From Mayamaea pseudoterrestris (lineage: Eukaryota; Bacillariophyta; Bacillariophyceae; Sellaphorales; Sellaphoraceae): DNA of 64,000 nt. The DNA is taken from positions 310,001 through 374,000 of the forward strand of contig BROI01000008.1 in assembly GCA_027923505.1 (NCBI GenBank), given 5' to 3'. Below the pieces are notes generated by a model. That model saw only the letters and a program-made list of their open reading frames with translations, had not been told where the DNA came from and made no database searches. This document shows positions 1 to 9,768 of the stretch, one piece after another; the first letter of the stretch is position 1; every line of letters starts with the position of its first letter. The position numbers and the translations under genes are program-made.

Positions 1-2971
1 GGCCCAGGAAACTTACAGTGGGCCGGAGGGGTAGGCGCAACGCTGACAAAGTCTCTTACGGAAGGCGACGCTGCCTTGGCTAGACTTAAGTCGATCGAAC
101 TCGCTGATGCGGTTGCTGAACGCTTGGGCAAGGCCATAGAAGTCAGAAGTGAAGTAGTTGGCGGTCTTGACGGTATCATTGCGAGTGCACTAAGCCAATT
201 AAGAGAAGGCACGATCTATCCGAACAGCACAATTCAAAGAGTGTTGAGCAGCTTGCAACACGGAGCATCGTCAGCAGCAGTTGAATCGCACGAGACTCTA
301 CTTTCGCTCCTTTCCTCACAGAGTGCATATCGCGACGGGGCTCTGCTGCAGATCGAACGGGTCTTGTGCGGTTTGAGTGATCAGTTTGGCGAAAGTTTGT
401 CGCCCAATGACATTTCCAAGATTGCACGCGGCGATGGAGGTACTGCCAAGCTCTTCGAGCCTATCTGTAAGCAGGCATTGTTGCAAATTGATACACAACT
501 AAATTTAGCAGAGTCCAGCATCAGCGATGCGACCGCACTTGGCGTGCTACGTAAAGTGAGGAAAATTACTAGTGGCGACTTGTCGTTGTCATCAATATTG
601 GATGATCTAGTGAACGTCTTAAACGACAAAAGCTTTGTGCAAGCGAGCGAGACGTTCGTCCAACGAAGGTAATTACTATTGCAACGTTAGAAGAGTTTGG
701 TACAGTAGTTTACTCACGTCCCAAAAAAATTTTAATGCGATTTCCAGCGAACAAGTGTTAGATTTTATTGAAGGCGTCTCGGCAAATCAAGCACTTGATG
801 ATGCACTCAAGTTGGCGGAGCGCGCCGGCATTACGAAAACTTCGGTCATAGAGGAGCTTGAAAATGTAGACATAAATGATCTTCTATCCACCGCAGGAAA
901 TGCCGTAACGGATGAAAGTGCCCGTCACAATCTCCTGTCGACGGCCACTGATACTGCACTCGACTTTGTGTTGCGTATCCTGCCGTCCATAAAGTTTCCT
1001 CCATTTGAAGGAGTAAACGATGGTCTTATATACCACATCTCGAATTTGTCCATGAAAGGTTTTAAAGTGAAAAAGGAAGATATACACATTGAGCTTGCTG
1101 GAATGAATGCGACGCGAATACGACGAACGAATAGCGCTAACTTATCTTCCCCAAACAAGAATGGCAAGGTGGAGAGCCACGGTCGAGTCAAGTCCACAGA
1201 AGTCCTTATAATTGATATTCAAAATATATCGGCTGTTCTCGAGGATGCCCAATGGAACTTCGAACAAACTTACATGCCGTATTTGAAGGCGCATGGGTTA
1301 GCGAATATTCGGTTTCATGGAGGCGCCATACGACTGCAATTTGAGCTTCGGCGGCAGCGTACTGAAAGCAATCCGCCAATATGGGAACCGGTTCTTTGCC
1401 TTCATGATCGGCAGTGCACGATCTCGGAGGTGGACCTCACGCTTCAAGGAGAAAGTCGCCTCGCCTGGATCCTCAACAAGGCTGCATCTGTTTTTAAGGG
1501 TCCACTGCGCGACTATATAGTCCGCACAGTCTCCTATATGCTCGTCAGCCAGAGTGGATGGATATTGCAACGCATGAATAGCTTATTAAGTGCGCACTGG
1601 GGCTTGATTCTGCAAACTGCTGGTTTGAAAATGAGTGACTTGGTCGCGGCAGACGAGCGTGTCGTGTCAAAAGAAAGCTTGCAAAAGGAGCAAACGTACT
1701 TTGAGCTTGTATGGAGGGATCATTTACCGCTTGGTATCAACCTGTTGTTAAATGACGAGTCTGGATTCTTGAAAGTGGTGGACTTTCCTCGTGGAAGCCA
1801 AGCAAGGGTCGTCTGCGAAAGAAAAAGACTCGATCCTGACACATTCAAGGGATCTCGCATTGTAGCTGTAAACGGATCTCAACATGGCGGCGATCTCGAA
1901 GATTTGTTTGCAGCTTTAAAAGAACCGGGGCGCCCGAAAACGATTCGCTTCGAAGTGGCCAATCAACAAGAGGCTCAACGGGTCAGAACTTTCGTTTTAG
2001 GAAATGATGAGGTGCCCCCTTATAAAAAATCAACAGCACATGAGACTGTTTCATACGAACTTCGGGATCTCTTATTGTCAGCACTCGATAGTGTTGGCAT
2101 CGCTTTCTGCAGAAGCCTTGATGATGGTTTGGTTGTTGAGAGCTTCTTAGAAGGTGATGGCGGCGTGGTGCTTGCGGCAGAGCGATCTCACCTTGTCAGC
2201 GTCGGCGACTTGTTGGTAAAGATAAACAATACGTTTGTCTCCAGCTTTGCAGACGCGCTTAACACTTTAGAAGCAGCAGATCAGCACCGACCAATGACTT
2301 TGTCGTTCGCAGACCCCTATCTACACTCAAAGGAAATATTACGGCCTATTGATGGTGCTGGTGGTGGTGATGAGCTCACACTTTCCCGAAAAGGGAAAAA
2401 AATAATCATTAGCGGATTTAAGAACATCAGTGGCAAAGCCGAGCGATCCGGAATAATGATCGGGGACTTTTTAGTGTTTGTTAACGGCCATGCCGTCGGC
2501 GCCGGATGCCGTTGGCTAGATATCCAGCCAATGCCAACGTTAGCTGAAGTCAAGCGAATGATCGTGGAACAGGCGGCCCATCCCATGGGTCTGACTTTCG
2601 CACGACCTACGCGAGAGCGGGATACTCTGGGACTTTTCCGTGACGATGAGGCGGAGACTATTTGCGTAACTTTGGATCGACCAGACGAGCTAGGATGTGT
2701 CATCCAGCAGACTAAAACTCATGATATAGTTGTCGCGGATTTCCAGGGTGTACCTGGAAACCTCCAAACTGCTTTGCGACCTTTCGCGACTGGCCTGTCG
2801 ATTCAAGCAATCAATGGGCAAGCTCTTCCTTCGTACGCATCAGAGGAAATGGTCAAAAGCGCAATAAGTCGAAGCTGGAAAGTTGACGGCAAAGTTGAAC
2901 TTTGGCTTTGCAATGACCAGCTCAAAGACTGGCTACAAAATCACGGAAAAGAGGTTGTAACTAACAAATGA
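1..2971 (+). CDS. TULIP-like lipid-binding / four-PDZ-domain protein, 5' end outside window
   Basis: The reading frame is open from base 1, so the true start lies upstream. Exon 1 is 1..668 and exon 2 is 748..2971. The 79-nt GT-AG intron 669..747 joins the two frames at a split Ser codon. About 960 residues are visible. The N-terminal part is helical and of no recognised family. The middle, coded by about 960-1650 (start motif LPSIKFPPFEGVNDG), resembles a TULIP/BPI-type lipid-binding fold: amphipathic strands followed by a helix-rich segment. The C-terminal half has four PDZ-like repeats, at about 1720-1960, 2080-2310, 2390-2610 and 2660-2930. Each has a GI/GV-type loop and a GD-LVxINxxxV or RIVAVNGxxH-like core. 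Intron and PDZ calls are fairly sure; TULIP is inference. It may tether a lipid surface to partner C-termini. The stop is 25 bp from the convergent Crooked-neck stop. Confidence 0.6.
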
Positions 2972-2996
2972 TGATAAATGCAAACGTATCAGTTAG

Positions 2997-5066
2997 TTAG
3001 TCGTCATCGTCATTGCTATCCGAGTCGACTGCCTCCATCTGCTGTGCTTTCCATTTTGCAGCCATCTCGAGAATCTTGAAGTTTCCTGCTGTCGCTGTTT
3101 CGTCATCCGGAAATTGATAATCAAAATACTCTTCCCACCCCAAATCAATTCCTTGCTCGTTCTCCTGCATACGCTTTCTCTTAATGCGACGTGGCATCTT
3201 TGCTTCTACAATAGAAAGATGTTCAGTATCACCGTGTGACTTCTCCATGACTCGCCACGCATCGAGTAATAAAACGCGCTCTTCACTAAGATTCTCCCGC
3301 TTGAGCTGCTCGTAAGCTTTGATGAATTCTTCACGCGCTGATTTGATGCCACGACCTAATGGCGACGTTTCAAACTGAGCGAATGATATCCACGCCTTAA
3401 CATGCCCCGTCGTCTCGATCAAACGCTGAAACAATGATCGAGCTTTCTCAGCCTCTTTTTCTTCTATTTCAAAATCAATGTAACATTTCCAAAGCAACTC
3501 TGGCATATCAAGTGAAGTCTGCGCAATGGCGAGTTCGTAAATGGACCTAGCCCTGTCTGTCTCGCCAAGCGATTGTTCTAGGTTTGCGTAGCTTGTCCAT
3601 GCCTTACACACGTGCGCAAAAGACTTTATATAGTTGCCGTATAGCATGCGGCATCGATCAATCTCACCCAAGGCCAATTCTAGGGCAATGTATTCAGTAA
3701 AAATTTTCTCTTTAGCGCAGAGACCTATTGCCCTCCCCAAAAGCTTGCGGGCTGCCGCTAAATCTCGTCTCCTGACAAACAACTTGGCTGCCAGGACCCA
3801 AATCTTGGCAAATGAAAACGAATTGTGAGGAATTGTCGCAAGGCACTGCGCGTAAACCTTTGTGGCCGCCTCTGAATTATGCGCAACGACCTCCTCGAAA
3901 ACAGCTAGAAAAATCCACAGGTAAATATACCGCTTCCAGTGCTCCTTTTGATCGGAGAGTGGCATGTTTAATACAGCGCGACTGTAAGTTGCTCTGACCG
4001 AATCAAAATCGCCTCGCTCTTCCTCCACTTTTGCCAGATCAAACCATGTATCATAGTCGTAGGGATTGTCGTTCAACACTGCTTTATATTGAGCTCGTTG
4101 CTTAGATAAAATTACATCCTCGATAATCTCGCGATCGCCATGTTTCTTCTCAAATGCAACGTACGACTTGTAAAGGTCTTCGCGCTTGCTCTTCTCATGT
4201 TCGCTCAACTCTGCTCGCTCGTCCATGGACATTTGACCGTCGCCGAGCTTAAGGAGCTTAACCGCATGCTTGTAAAGAATACGCGCCCGTTCAGGCTCGC
4301 CTTGACGCTCCTCAAACGAAGCAAACTGCTTGAAAACTCTCGCTTGCCGCGACTCTTCGGGTTCTAATTCCGAAAGACACGACTCGAATATCTGTCTCGC
4401 TAGCGACACGTTCATGGCTTCAAACTCGGCCCACTTGGCAAAGCGTAACATGGCTCGAGCCGACGTGTACGTGTTGACATAACGCCGCATGACAACCTCC
4501 GCTCGATCGAGATGACCGCATCTTGTTTCGAATCTCGTGTAGCTCAAGTAGGCATTGTCGTCGGGATTCCACTGCATCCACCGCTCAAAGACGGTTCGAC
4601 ACTTGGGTATGTCACCCACCATTTCCTCAAGGAATACGTACTTGTACCAGAGAAAGTCGACCCTGGGAAGAATTTGAACGGCACGATCAAGAATATTTCG
4701 CGCGTGATTAACAAACTCGTTTCGCATTTCAAACTCGGCGTAGCGAAGCCAGAGTTCCGAGGAGCGGTGGTCCACCTCTAGTGCTCGTTCGAATACGGAC
4801 CTGGCTCTTTCGAATTCCTTATTGTCTTCCTCGAAACGAGCATATTTGACCCAGTTCCCCATGTCTTCTCTTCGATAACGAATATTGTCTTCATAGTGCT
4901 TGCGCCGCTCGCTTAAATGAGCTTGGTATTCCTCGCGATCGTGAATCTTGACAACGGGTTCAACCACTACATCCTGCTGTCGATCCGAAGCTTCGCGAAC
5001 AATTTGTTCCGATGTGATCTGAATGGATGCGGCCGCTCGATTCTTGACTTGATTGGAACGAGACAT
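2997..5066 (-). CDS. CLF1: Crooked-neck/Clf1 spliceosome factor (HAT-repeat protein)
   Basis: This is an intronless 689-residue protein. The N-terminus, MSRSNQVKNRAAASIQIT, is the conserved Crooked-neck opening, followed by EQIVREA. That opening fixes the start at 5066, although the frame stays open further upstream. The rest is a continuous array of half-a-TPR (HAT) repeats of the form W-x-x-YAxFE---ARxVFERAL, from about residue 55 to 640, with an acidic tail ending in a run of Asp. The family is a scaffold of the Prp19-associated (NTC) complex that bridges U5/U6 snRNPs during spliceosome activation in the nucleus. Length matches the usual 680-700 residues. No truncation is visible. Convergent with the PDZ gene, divergent from nothing close. 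Confidence 0.93.
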   Translation of the reverse strand: MSRSNQVKNRAAASIQITSEQIVREASDRQQDVVVEPVVKIHDREEYQAHLSERRKHYEDNIRYRREDMGNWVKYARFEEDNKEFERARSVFERALEVDHRSSELWLRYAEFEMRNEFVNHARNILDRAVQILPRVDFLWYKYVFLEEMVGDIPKCRTVFERWMQWNPDDNAYLSYTRFETRCGHLDRAEVVMRRYVNTYTSARAMLRFAKWAEFEAMNVSLARQIFESCLSELEPEESRQARVFKQFASFEERQGEPERARILYKHAVKLLKLGDGQMSMDERAELSEHEKSKREDLYKSYVAFEKKHGDREIIEDVILSKQRAQYKAVLNDNPYDYDTWFDLAKVEEERGDFDSVRATYSRAVLNMPLSDQKEHWKRYIYLWIFLAVFEEVVAHNSEAATKVYAQCLATIPHNSFSFAKIWVLAAKLFVRRRDLAAARKLLGRAIGLCAKEKIFTEYIALELALGEIDRCRMLYGNYIKSFAHVCKAWTSYANLEQSLGETDRARSIYELAIAQTSLDMPELLWKCYIDFEIEEKEAEKARSLFQRLIETTGHVKAWISFAQFETSPLGRGIKSAREEFIKAYEQLKRENLSEERVLLLDAWRVMEKSHGDTEHLSIVEAKMPRRIKRKRMQENEQGIDLGWEEYFDYQFPDDETATAGNFKILEMAAKWKAQQMEAVDSDSNDDDD

Positions 5067-5320
5067 GGTAATGTGAATGTAGTGTATGCACAGCTCAGAG
5101 TAAAAAATGGACTTGTGGCATGCGGCGAGGAAAAGTTTGAAACTCATGGTGGAGAGCACTGTTAAGTGTCGGTTGTATGTCGCACCGGATCTCATTATCA
5201 ACACGTTCTACCACGACCAGCTACTCGTACGCGGTATCTTCCATGCAAGACAAGGTTACAAAATCGCACTGAGTATTGTATCATAGTCATTATGTAACAA
5301 TATTTTTGCTTTCCTAACCA

Positions 5321-6025
5321 TTAGTTTATCAAAGCGTCACCCGTCGCCGCTGTTCGCACGTCTCCACTTGCATATCTCCAAACGCCGTCGTTGCTTTTCA
5401 GAAACAAAGACTTTTCAGCGATGACACTCTCCTTTCCCGACAGATAATCACTGCCACCTTGATTCTTGTCTCTTAGTCGCACCTTAAATTCGATTGCCCC
5501 AGTGTCACCGTCGAAATGTTCCTTACCATGTTCCAAACCAACGAACTCGAACGAGTCAAACATGCCGTTGCGATGTAGCGACCTGGCCCAACCTATCTTG
5601 TCAGTTTGGTAGTCTCGACAAGTTGAATGCGTTGTGGAAATCACGTAGGGAATGAGTCGATAGGCGAAGGCAGAGTATCGCGAGCGTAAAACATCCAAAG
5701 GCCTTGTACAATTGCGAGCGCCAAGGTGGAATAATTGACAGCAATCCTTGTAAAGGGTTCGAGGATCTGTAGTACCATCATCAGCGTCGTTCAAAAACCT
5801 GCATGGACATGGGAGTGATTCAGCATTGTCGGGTAGACGTGTTCGTAAGTCCTTGACAACGTCGGCGAAGGTGAGTGGAGCCGACCCAAAGCCCTTTGGT
5901 GTGCTGGCCGTCTTTTTGGTTGGCTTTCTCTTGGCAGCGAAAGCATGGCTACATGTGAATAGAAGGGTTATCCTCAGCACTGCTATAAGGAAGTTTGTGT
6001 TTCGAGGTCCATTGCTGCGTTCCAT
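5321..6025 (-). CDS. Plastid-targeted YchJ-like (UPF0225) SEC-C zinc-binding protein
   Basis: The product has 234 residues. The start at 6025 is chosen because it gives MERSNGPRN, a hydrophobic signal segment (FLIAVLRITLLFT) and then SHAFAAKR. That is an ASAFAP-like plastid cleavage motif with a basic transit region after it. The mature part has the YchJ signature: a CPC motif, YKDCCQLFHLG, then a Thr-Arg-Pro segment and LRSRYSAFAYRLIPYV, and a C-terminal NTF2-like stretch with W-R-Y. The four Cys in CPC and DCC are the SEC-C zinc ligands. Bacterial homologues are of unknown function; the SEC-C motif is a zinc knuckle also found on SecA. It is divergent from the SET methyltransferase, with a 218-bp shared promoter region. 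Confidence 0.8.
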   Translation of the reverse strand: MERSNGPRNTNFLIAVLRITLLFTCSHAFAAKRKPTKKTASTPKGFGSAPLTFADVVKDLRTRLPDNAESLPCPCRFLNDADDGTTDPRTLYKDCCQLFHLGARNCTRPLDVLRSRYSAFAYRLIPYVISTTHSTCRDYQTDKIGWARSLHRNGMFDSFEFVGLEHGKEHFDGDTGAIEFKVRLRDKNQGGSDYLSGKESVIAEKSLFLKSNDGVWRYASGDVRTAATGDALIN

Positions 6026-6243
6026 GCTGTTTGATGACGCTATTGTAATAGATGAGGTGTGATGAGGTGTGCCGTTTCGAAGCGCCAACGCTGAAATAAA
6101 TGACTGGCTTGGCAAGGCAATAATAGAGGATCAGCAATGAATGACTCTACGTGTCGTTCGGGACTCACTCGATGGGCGGAAGATCCACGCATTCACAGTC
6201 CATCAGCTTCCCGCCATTGCAATTTGACGTCCCTTGATTCATC

Positions 6244-7851
6244 ATGCGTAACATCCATCTCCTTGTCGCAATACAAATTGTAGTCTCTTCTTGGAGCTTT
6301 CAATCAGCAAGCAAAAGTGCTAAACCATTCACACTGCTGTCGGCCACTACCAAATCATCAACGTCCACCTCACGACGGATCCGCATTTCATCCTTGACGG
6401 AATGGGCGAAACAAGTCAAAGTTCGAGTGACAAACAACATTGAACTCCAGAATGACAATGCTGCAGGTCTAGGATGGTTTGCTGGAGCCTCAAGCAAGCT
6501 TCCGGCAGCTTCAATCCTCCTGACAGTACCTGCAACAGTGGCTCTAACTGTCGAGTCGCCTGGATCAGGTTCAGACGATACGTCTGTCAACGAACTGCTC
6601 GGCAACGACAAAGACGAAATGCCTTGGTATATCCAAATGGCAATCTACCTGCACAAGCTCGATCACATCGACAGCCGAAAGAACAGCCAAGGGTTGGACA
6701 TGCGCCCGTGGCTCGACTCCTTGCCAAGAGCATTAAATACGCCAATCCACTGGACAAACCTCAAAGAGTTGCAATATGAATACATGGATCAAACTGTGCA
6801 ACGTCAGGAAAGAGAGTGGAAGAGATACTATCGCCAATTATCACCAAGTCTCTCAACGTTAACGTGGGATTCATTTTTATGGGCAACCGATATGGCCAGG
6901 TCTCGCGCCTTTTCAGGTGCCTATACTGGTTCCGCATTCAATCCTCTGATTTATGCATTCACGCTGTTATTGGTGACGATATACGTGGGTATGGGACTAG
7001 GTACACTGGAGCAAGCCGCCAATGGTGCGGGTGTTGTTGTATGTGCCAGTATCCTACGCGATTTTGTGATACCAAAACTTACAAAAACCAGGAGATACGT
7101 TATCTGTCCCATGATTGACATGACGAACCATCAGTCTATGCAGTCACAAGCTCTAGTATCGTTCGAATATTTCGAAAACGCTTACAGCTTGGCCTTGGAT
7201 GCCTCATCTCAAGTTGTGCCCGGAGATCAAGTGTACATTTCTTACGGAACACGGTCAAACGACCAATTACTACAATATTATGGATTTGTGGAAGTTGATA
7301 ACCCGCATGATGTATATGTCATGCCACCGCTGCGAGACTGGGATGTTCAAGCGCTTGAATCGGCATGTGGACGCACATTTGCCGATGGTCGACTGCTTCG
7401 ATTAGATCGAGCTGGACTTCTAGGAGGCGTCACCAACGTGGTCATGGGTAGAAGTGACAGTACAGTAGCGCGGCAACGAGCAAGTGATGATGAAGTGGCA
7501 AATCAAGCTGGTGGAGTCGTCGTGACGCGGATGACGGGGTTGGATCCTGCGGTTCTACAAGCACTGCGGGCGCTCGTATCAACCGAGCGAGAATGGCAGG
7601 ACGCTGGATCGGCAGTGGGCAATTTTTGCGAAAAAGTGTCTGACGAAAACGAAGCCTGCGCAAGGGCAGCTGCTCGGAAAGCCATGGAGTTGGAGCTTGC
7701 GTCTAAACCAACGACGCTCGAACACGACCTGGCACTTGCGAAGCATATGTCAAGTCGCCAAAGCCTTGATGCTAGTGAGGAAGATAAGCTTGCGGTACTC
7801 TTTCGAATAGAGAAGAAGAAGGTGCTAATTAATGCCATCGAAAGGTTATAA
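6244..7851 (+). CDS. SET-domain methyltransferase, RuBisCO LSMT / SETD3 type
   Basis: This is an intronless 535-residue protein. The N-terminus is a short hydrophobic signal-like segment (LLVAIQIVVSSWSF) and then a Ser/Thr/Arg-rich stretch, consistent with plastid import, though the motif is weaker than in neighbouring genes. The SET domain spans about residues 65-375. It has the split form typical of LSMT: an early AAGLGWFA glycine loop, the core CPMIDMTNHQ (NHxx SAM-binding motif), and the late VYISYGTRSNDQLLQYYGF motif with the catalytic Tyr. The C-terminal 140 residues are helical like the RuBisCO-LSMT substrate-binding domain. The family methylates lysine in RuBisCO, aldolases or ribosomal proteins, or histidine in actin (SETD3). 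The substrate here is unknown. An internal hydrophobic patch (LIYAFTLLLVTIYVGMG) inside the SET insert is unusual. Confidence 0.82.
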   Translation: MRNIHLLVAIQIVVSSWSFQSASKSAKPFTLLSATTKSSTSTSRRIRISSLTEWAKQVKVRVTNNIELQNDNAAGLGWFAGASSKLPAASILLTVPATVALTVESPGSGSDDTSVNELLGNDKDEMPWYIQMAIYLHKLDHIDSRKNSQGLDMRPWLDSLPRALNTPIHWTNLKELQYEYMDQTVQRQEREWKRYYRQLSPSLSTLTWDSFLWATDMARSRAFSGAYTGSAFNPLIYAFTLLLVTIYVGMGLGTLEQAANGAGVVVCASILRDFVIPKLTKTRRYVICPMIDMTNHQSMQSQALVSFEYFENAYSLALDASSQVVPGDQVYISYGTRSNDQLLQYYGFVEVDNPHDVYVMPPLRDWDVQALESACGRTFADGRLLRLDRAGLLGGVTNVVMGRSDSTVARQRASDDEVANQAGGVVVTRMTGLDPAVLQALRALVSTEREWQDAGSAVGNFCEKVSDENEACARAAARKAMELELASKPTTLEHDLALAKHMSSRQSLDASEEDKLAVLFRIEKKKVLINAIERL

Positions 7852-7866
7852 GGTGTTCTTGTTGTT

Positions 7867-9241
7867 TTATATGTTTGTCTTGGCTCCGTTCTTTGCGTTC
7901 CCGTTGAGCGAAATATATTTCTGTAGTCGCGGCACCATCAAACTTCCCACAATAAGTTGCATGGGATGTATAAACATGATTGGTGCGCAGTAAGCAGCCA
8001 AGTTGGGACTTCCTTCGAAAATGGTATTAACCAGCGGCAAGCCAAATGCCAATGTCTTTTGCGACGCGCAGAAGGCTGCCGCAACAACTTCATCTCGCTT
8101 ATATCCGAGTTTGTGAAAGATGGCCAGCAAGGCCAAAAGCGAGAAACTGTGCACGGTAGGCAGTACGACCAATAAGCCGAGGCCATGCTTCAGCTCCAGT
8201 CCTATGCTCTCTGAAAAGGCGGTACAAAAAGCATTCCAAAGTATACTCAACAGGATAAACTCTTGAAGGCGCTTAAACAAGTTGCCATGGGCGTCGCAAA
8301 ATGATTTAATAGGTGTCGCACGCAGTGCTTGGCCAACAATAACTGGCAGTAAGACTTTATTGGAGAGTTTGAACAGCATGTCGAGAAAGGGCAGTTGAAT
8401 GTGCGAGCCAAAAAAGTGAAAGAGCAAAGCTGGCGTGAGGAAAATGCCAGCCAAGTTGGAGAGCACGGCGTTACAAAGGGCCGTCGCAATGCTCCCTCCC
8501 GCCGTCGAGGTTAGAATGACACACATGTTCACCGTGGTCGGCAGTGACATCATGATTAGAACTCCATCCAGAAGCTGATGAATATAAAAATGAATGAATG
8601 AATGAATGAATGAATGAGTGAGTGATTGATTGGACGAGTATAAACAGATACTGATTAAACAAATGGGCACTTACCGGCTTGGGAAAAAAGTTAAGTGAGG
8701 AGAGTCCTTTGGTGAGAGGTAGTCCAATACCAAATGGCCAGATTGCGAAAAGTACAAACTGCACTATAGCATTGAGCTTGACGTTGGAAAAGGCTCGGGT
8801 CAGTTGCGAGAGCTCAAGGGAGAGTCCTGAAAGAAAAAAGACGAGCATAACGCCAAACTTGCCAATGAATAGCTCGGGTCGAAGCACGCCACCGTTCGTC
8901 CCGAGCGACGGAAAGAGTCGGGCCATGGCGACTGCAACAAACATGCCAACGAGGAACAAGTACTTGCTGCAAAACTTTTTAATCTCGCCAAAAGACATGG
9001 AAGCATCGCCGCCGTTTGGTAACGATAGCGCGGCATCGAGACTAGTGAGTTTGTTGAGTGGGATGTGGTGATTGATCGGAACATCGGTCGCACGTCGTTG
9101 ATTCGCACCAGGCCGAATCGTTTTTGCGAGCGACGACGTGATACTGTAGGAGTACAAGCTACTGCATTGAATACAGAATATCAATATTGCAAAGAGCACG
9201 AGCCGCAACTGGCTGTGACCACGACGAGCAATTGAACGCAT
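7867..9241 (-). CDS. SLC10A7-like bile acid:sodium symporter family membrane transporter
   Basis: Two exons, 8675..9241 and 7867..8574, are joined at a phase-0 intron (8575..8674, 100 nt) with GTAAGT donor and CAG acceptor. The product has 424 residues. It starts with a signal-like hydrophobic segment ([14 protein letters not shown]). It then has about ten membrane segments with the SBF-like pattern: [16 protein letters not shown], the [16 protein letters not shown] motif containing the polar cation-site region, and a C-terminal [13 protein letters not shown]. This last motif is typical of the SLC10A7/YfeH group. Animal SLC10A7 influences Golgi and ER calcium and glycosylation, and plant relatives sit in plastid envelopes. 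The N-terminal extension could target the plastid, but no clear ASAFAP motif is seen. The stop is 15 bp from the SET gene stop. Confidence 0.85.
8591..8630. repeat. TGAN tetranucleotide microsatellite in intron
   Basis: Ten consecutive four-base units of the form TGAA x6, TGAG x2, TGAT x2 lie entirely within the intron of the SLC10A7-like gene. On the coding strand they read as ATTC-type repeats ahead of the acceptor. Such repeats usually vary in copy number between strains. Confidence 0.9.
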
Positions 9242-9768
9242 GGTCGTGCTGTCAAGCTGGGTGCTATAGTTAAAGATTGTGTGATGCCGACGAAGATTTT
9301 TCACTGTCAAGTCGTGGATTGGGCGGCGCAGCTGACGTCATTAGAAAAGTACTTTGCACTACAGAGCGAGGTTACTGTGCAATGAGGTGTAGTTCTCTCC
9401 AAATTCGATTCCAGCTCCCTCTGTCGCTGATAATAACGCAACGGTACTTGAGTACACTTTACGCTATAGTGCCAAAAATTTCGATTTATTTCAAAGTTAT
9501 TGGCAGTACATTTTACACCACAGTGCCAAAAACTTTGATTTTCAAAGTTTTTGGCTGTACACTTTACGCTATAGGTTTATAGCGGTGCGACATTTTAGCG
9601 TGAACAAGCGACGGACGAAATCTTGGGACGGAAATCCAAAGGCGCTCTCGCCTCTCGCGCCCCATCAAGACTCTCTACCGTATACAACTTTACACCATGC
9701 ACCTCTTACTTATTGAAAGTCTGGTAAGGCGTCAGATTGTCGCATTTTAGTTGTCTTTTCACTTGGCA
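9242..9768. other. Divergent intergenic region with tandem hairpin repeats
   Basis: This is the space between two divergently transcribed genes. No coding frame worth keeping is seen. It must hold both promoters. The stretch 9452..9574 is a short imperfect tandem repeat, listed separately. Confidence 0.6.
9452..9574. repeat. Imperfect tandem repeat, 51-54 bp units, each with a hairpin
   Basis: Units start at 9452, 9506 and 9557 (the last is partial). Each opens with GTACA(C/T)TTTAC, then a (C/T)A(T/C)AGTGCC segment, an inverted repeat and TTGGC. In the second unit, 9525..9555 is a perfect 14-bp inverted repeat (GCCAAAAACTTTGA and its complement) around a 3-nt loop. The first unit carries the same hairpin in degraded form at 9471..9504. 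Confidence 0.8.

Noticed and set aside
5067-5204. N-terminal extension of Crooked-neck
   Set aside because: The conserved start MSRSNQVKN lies at 5066; the extension has no family match and is likely 5' UTR.
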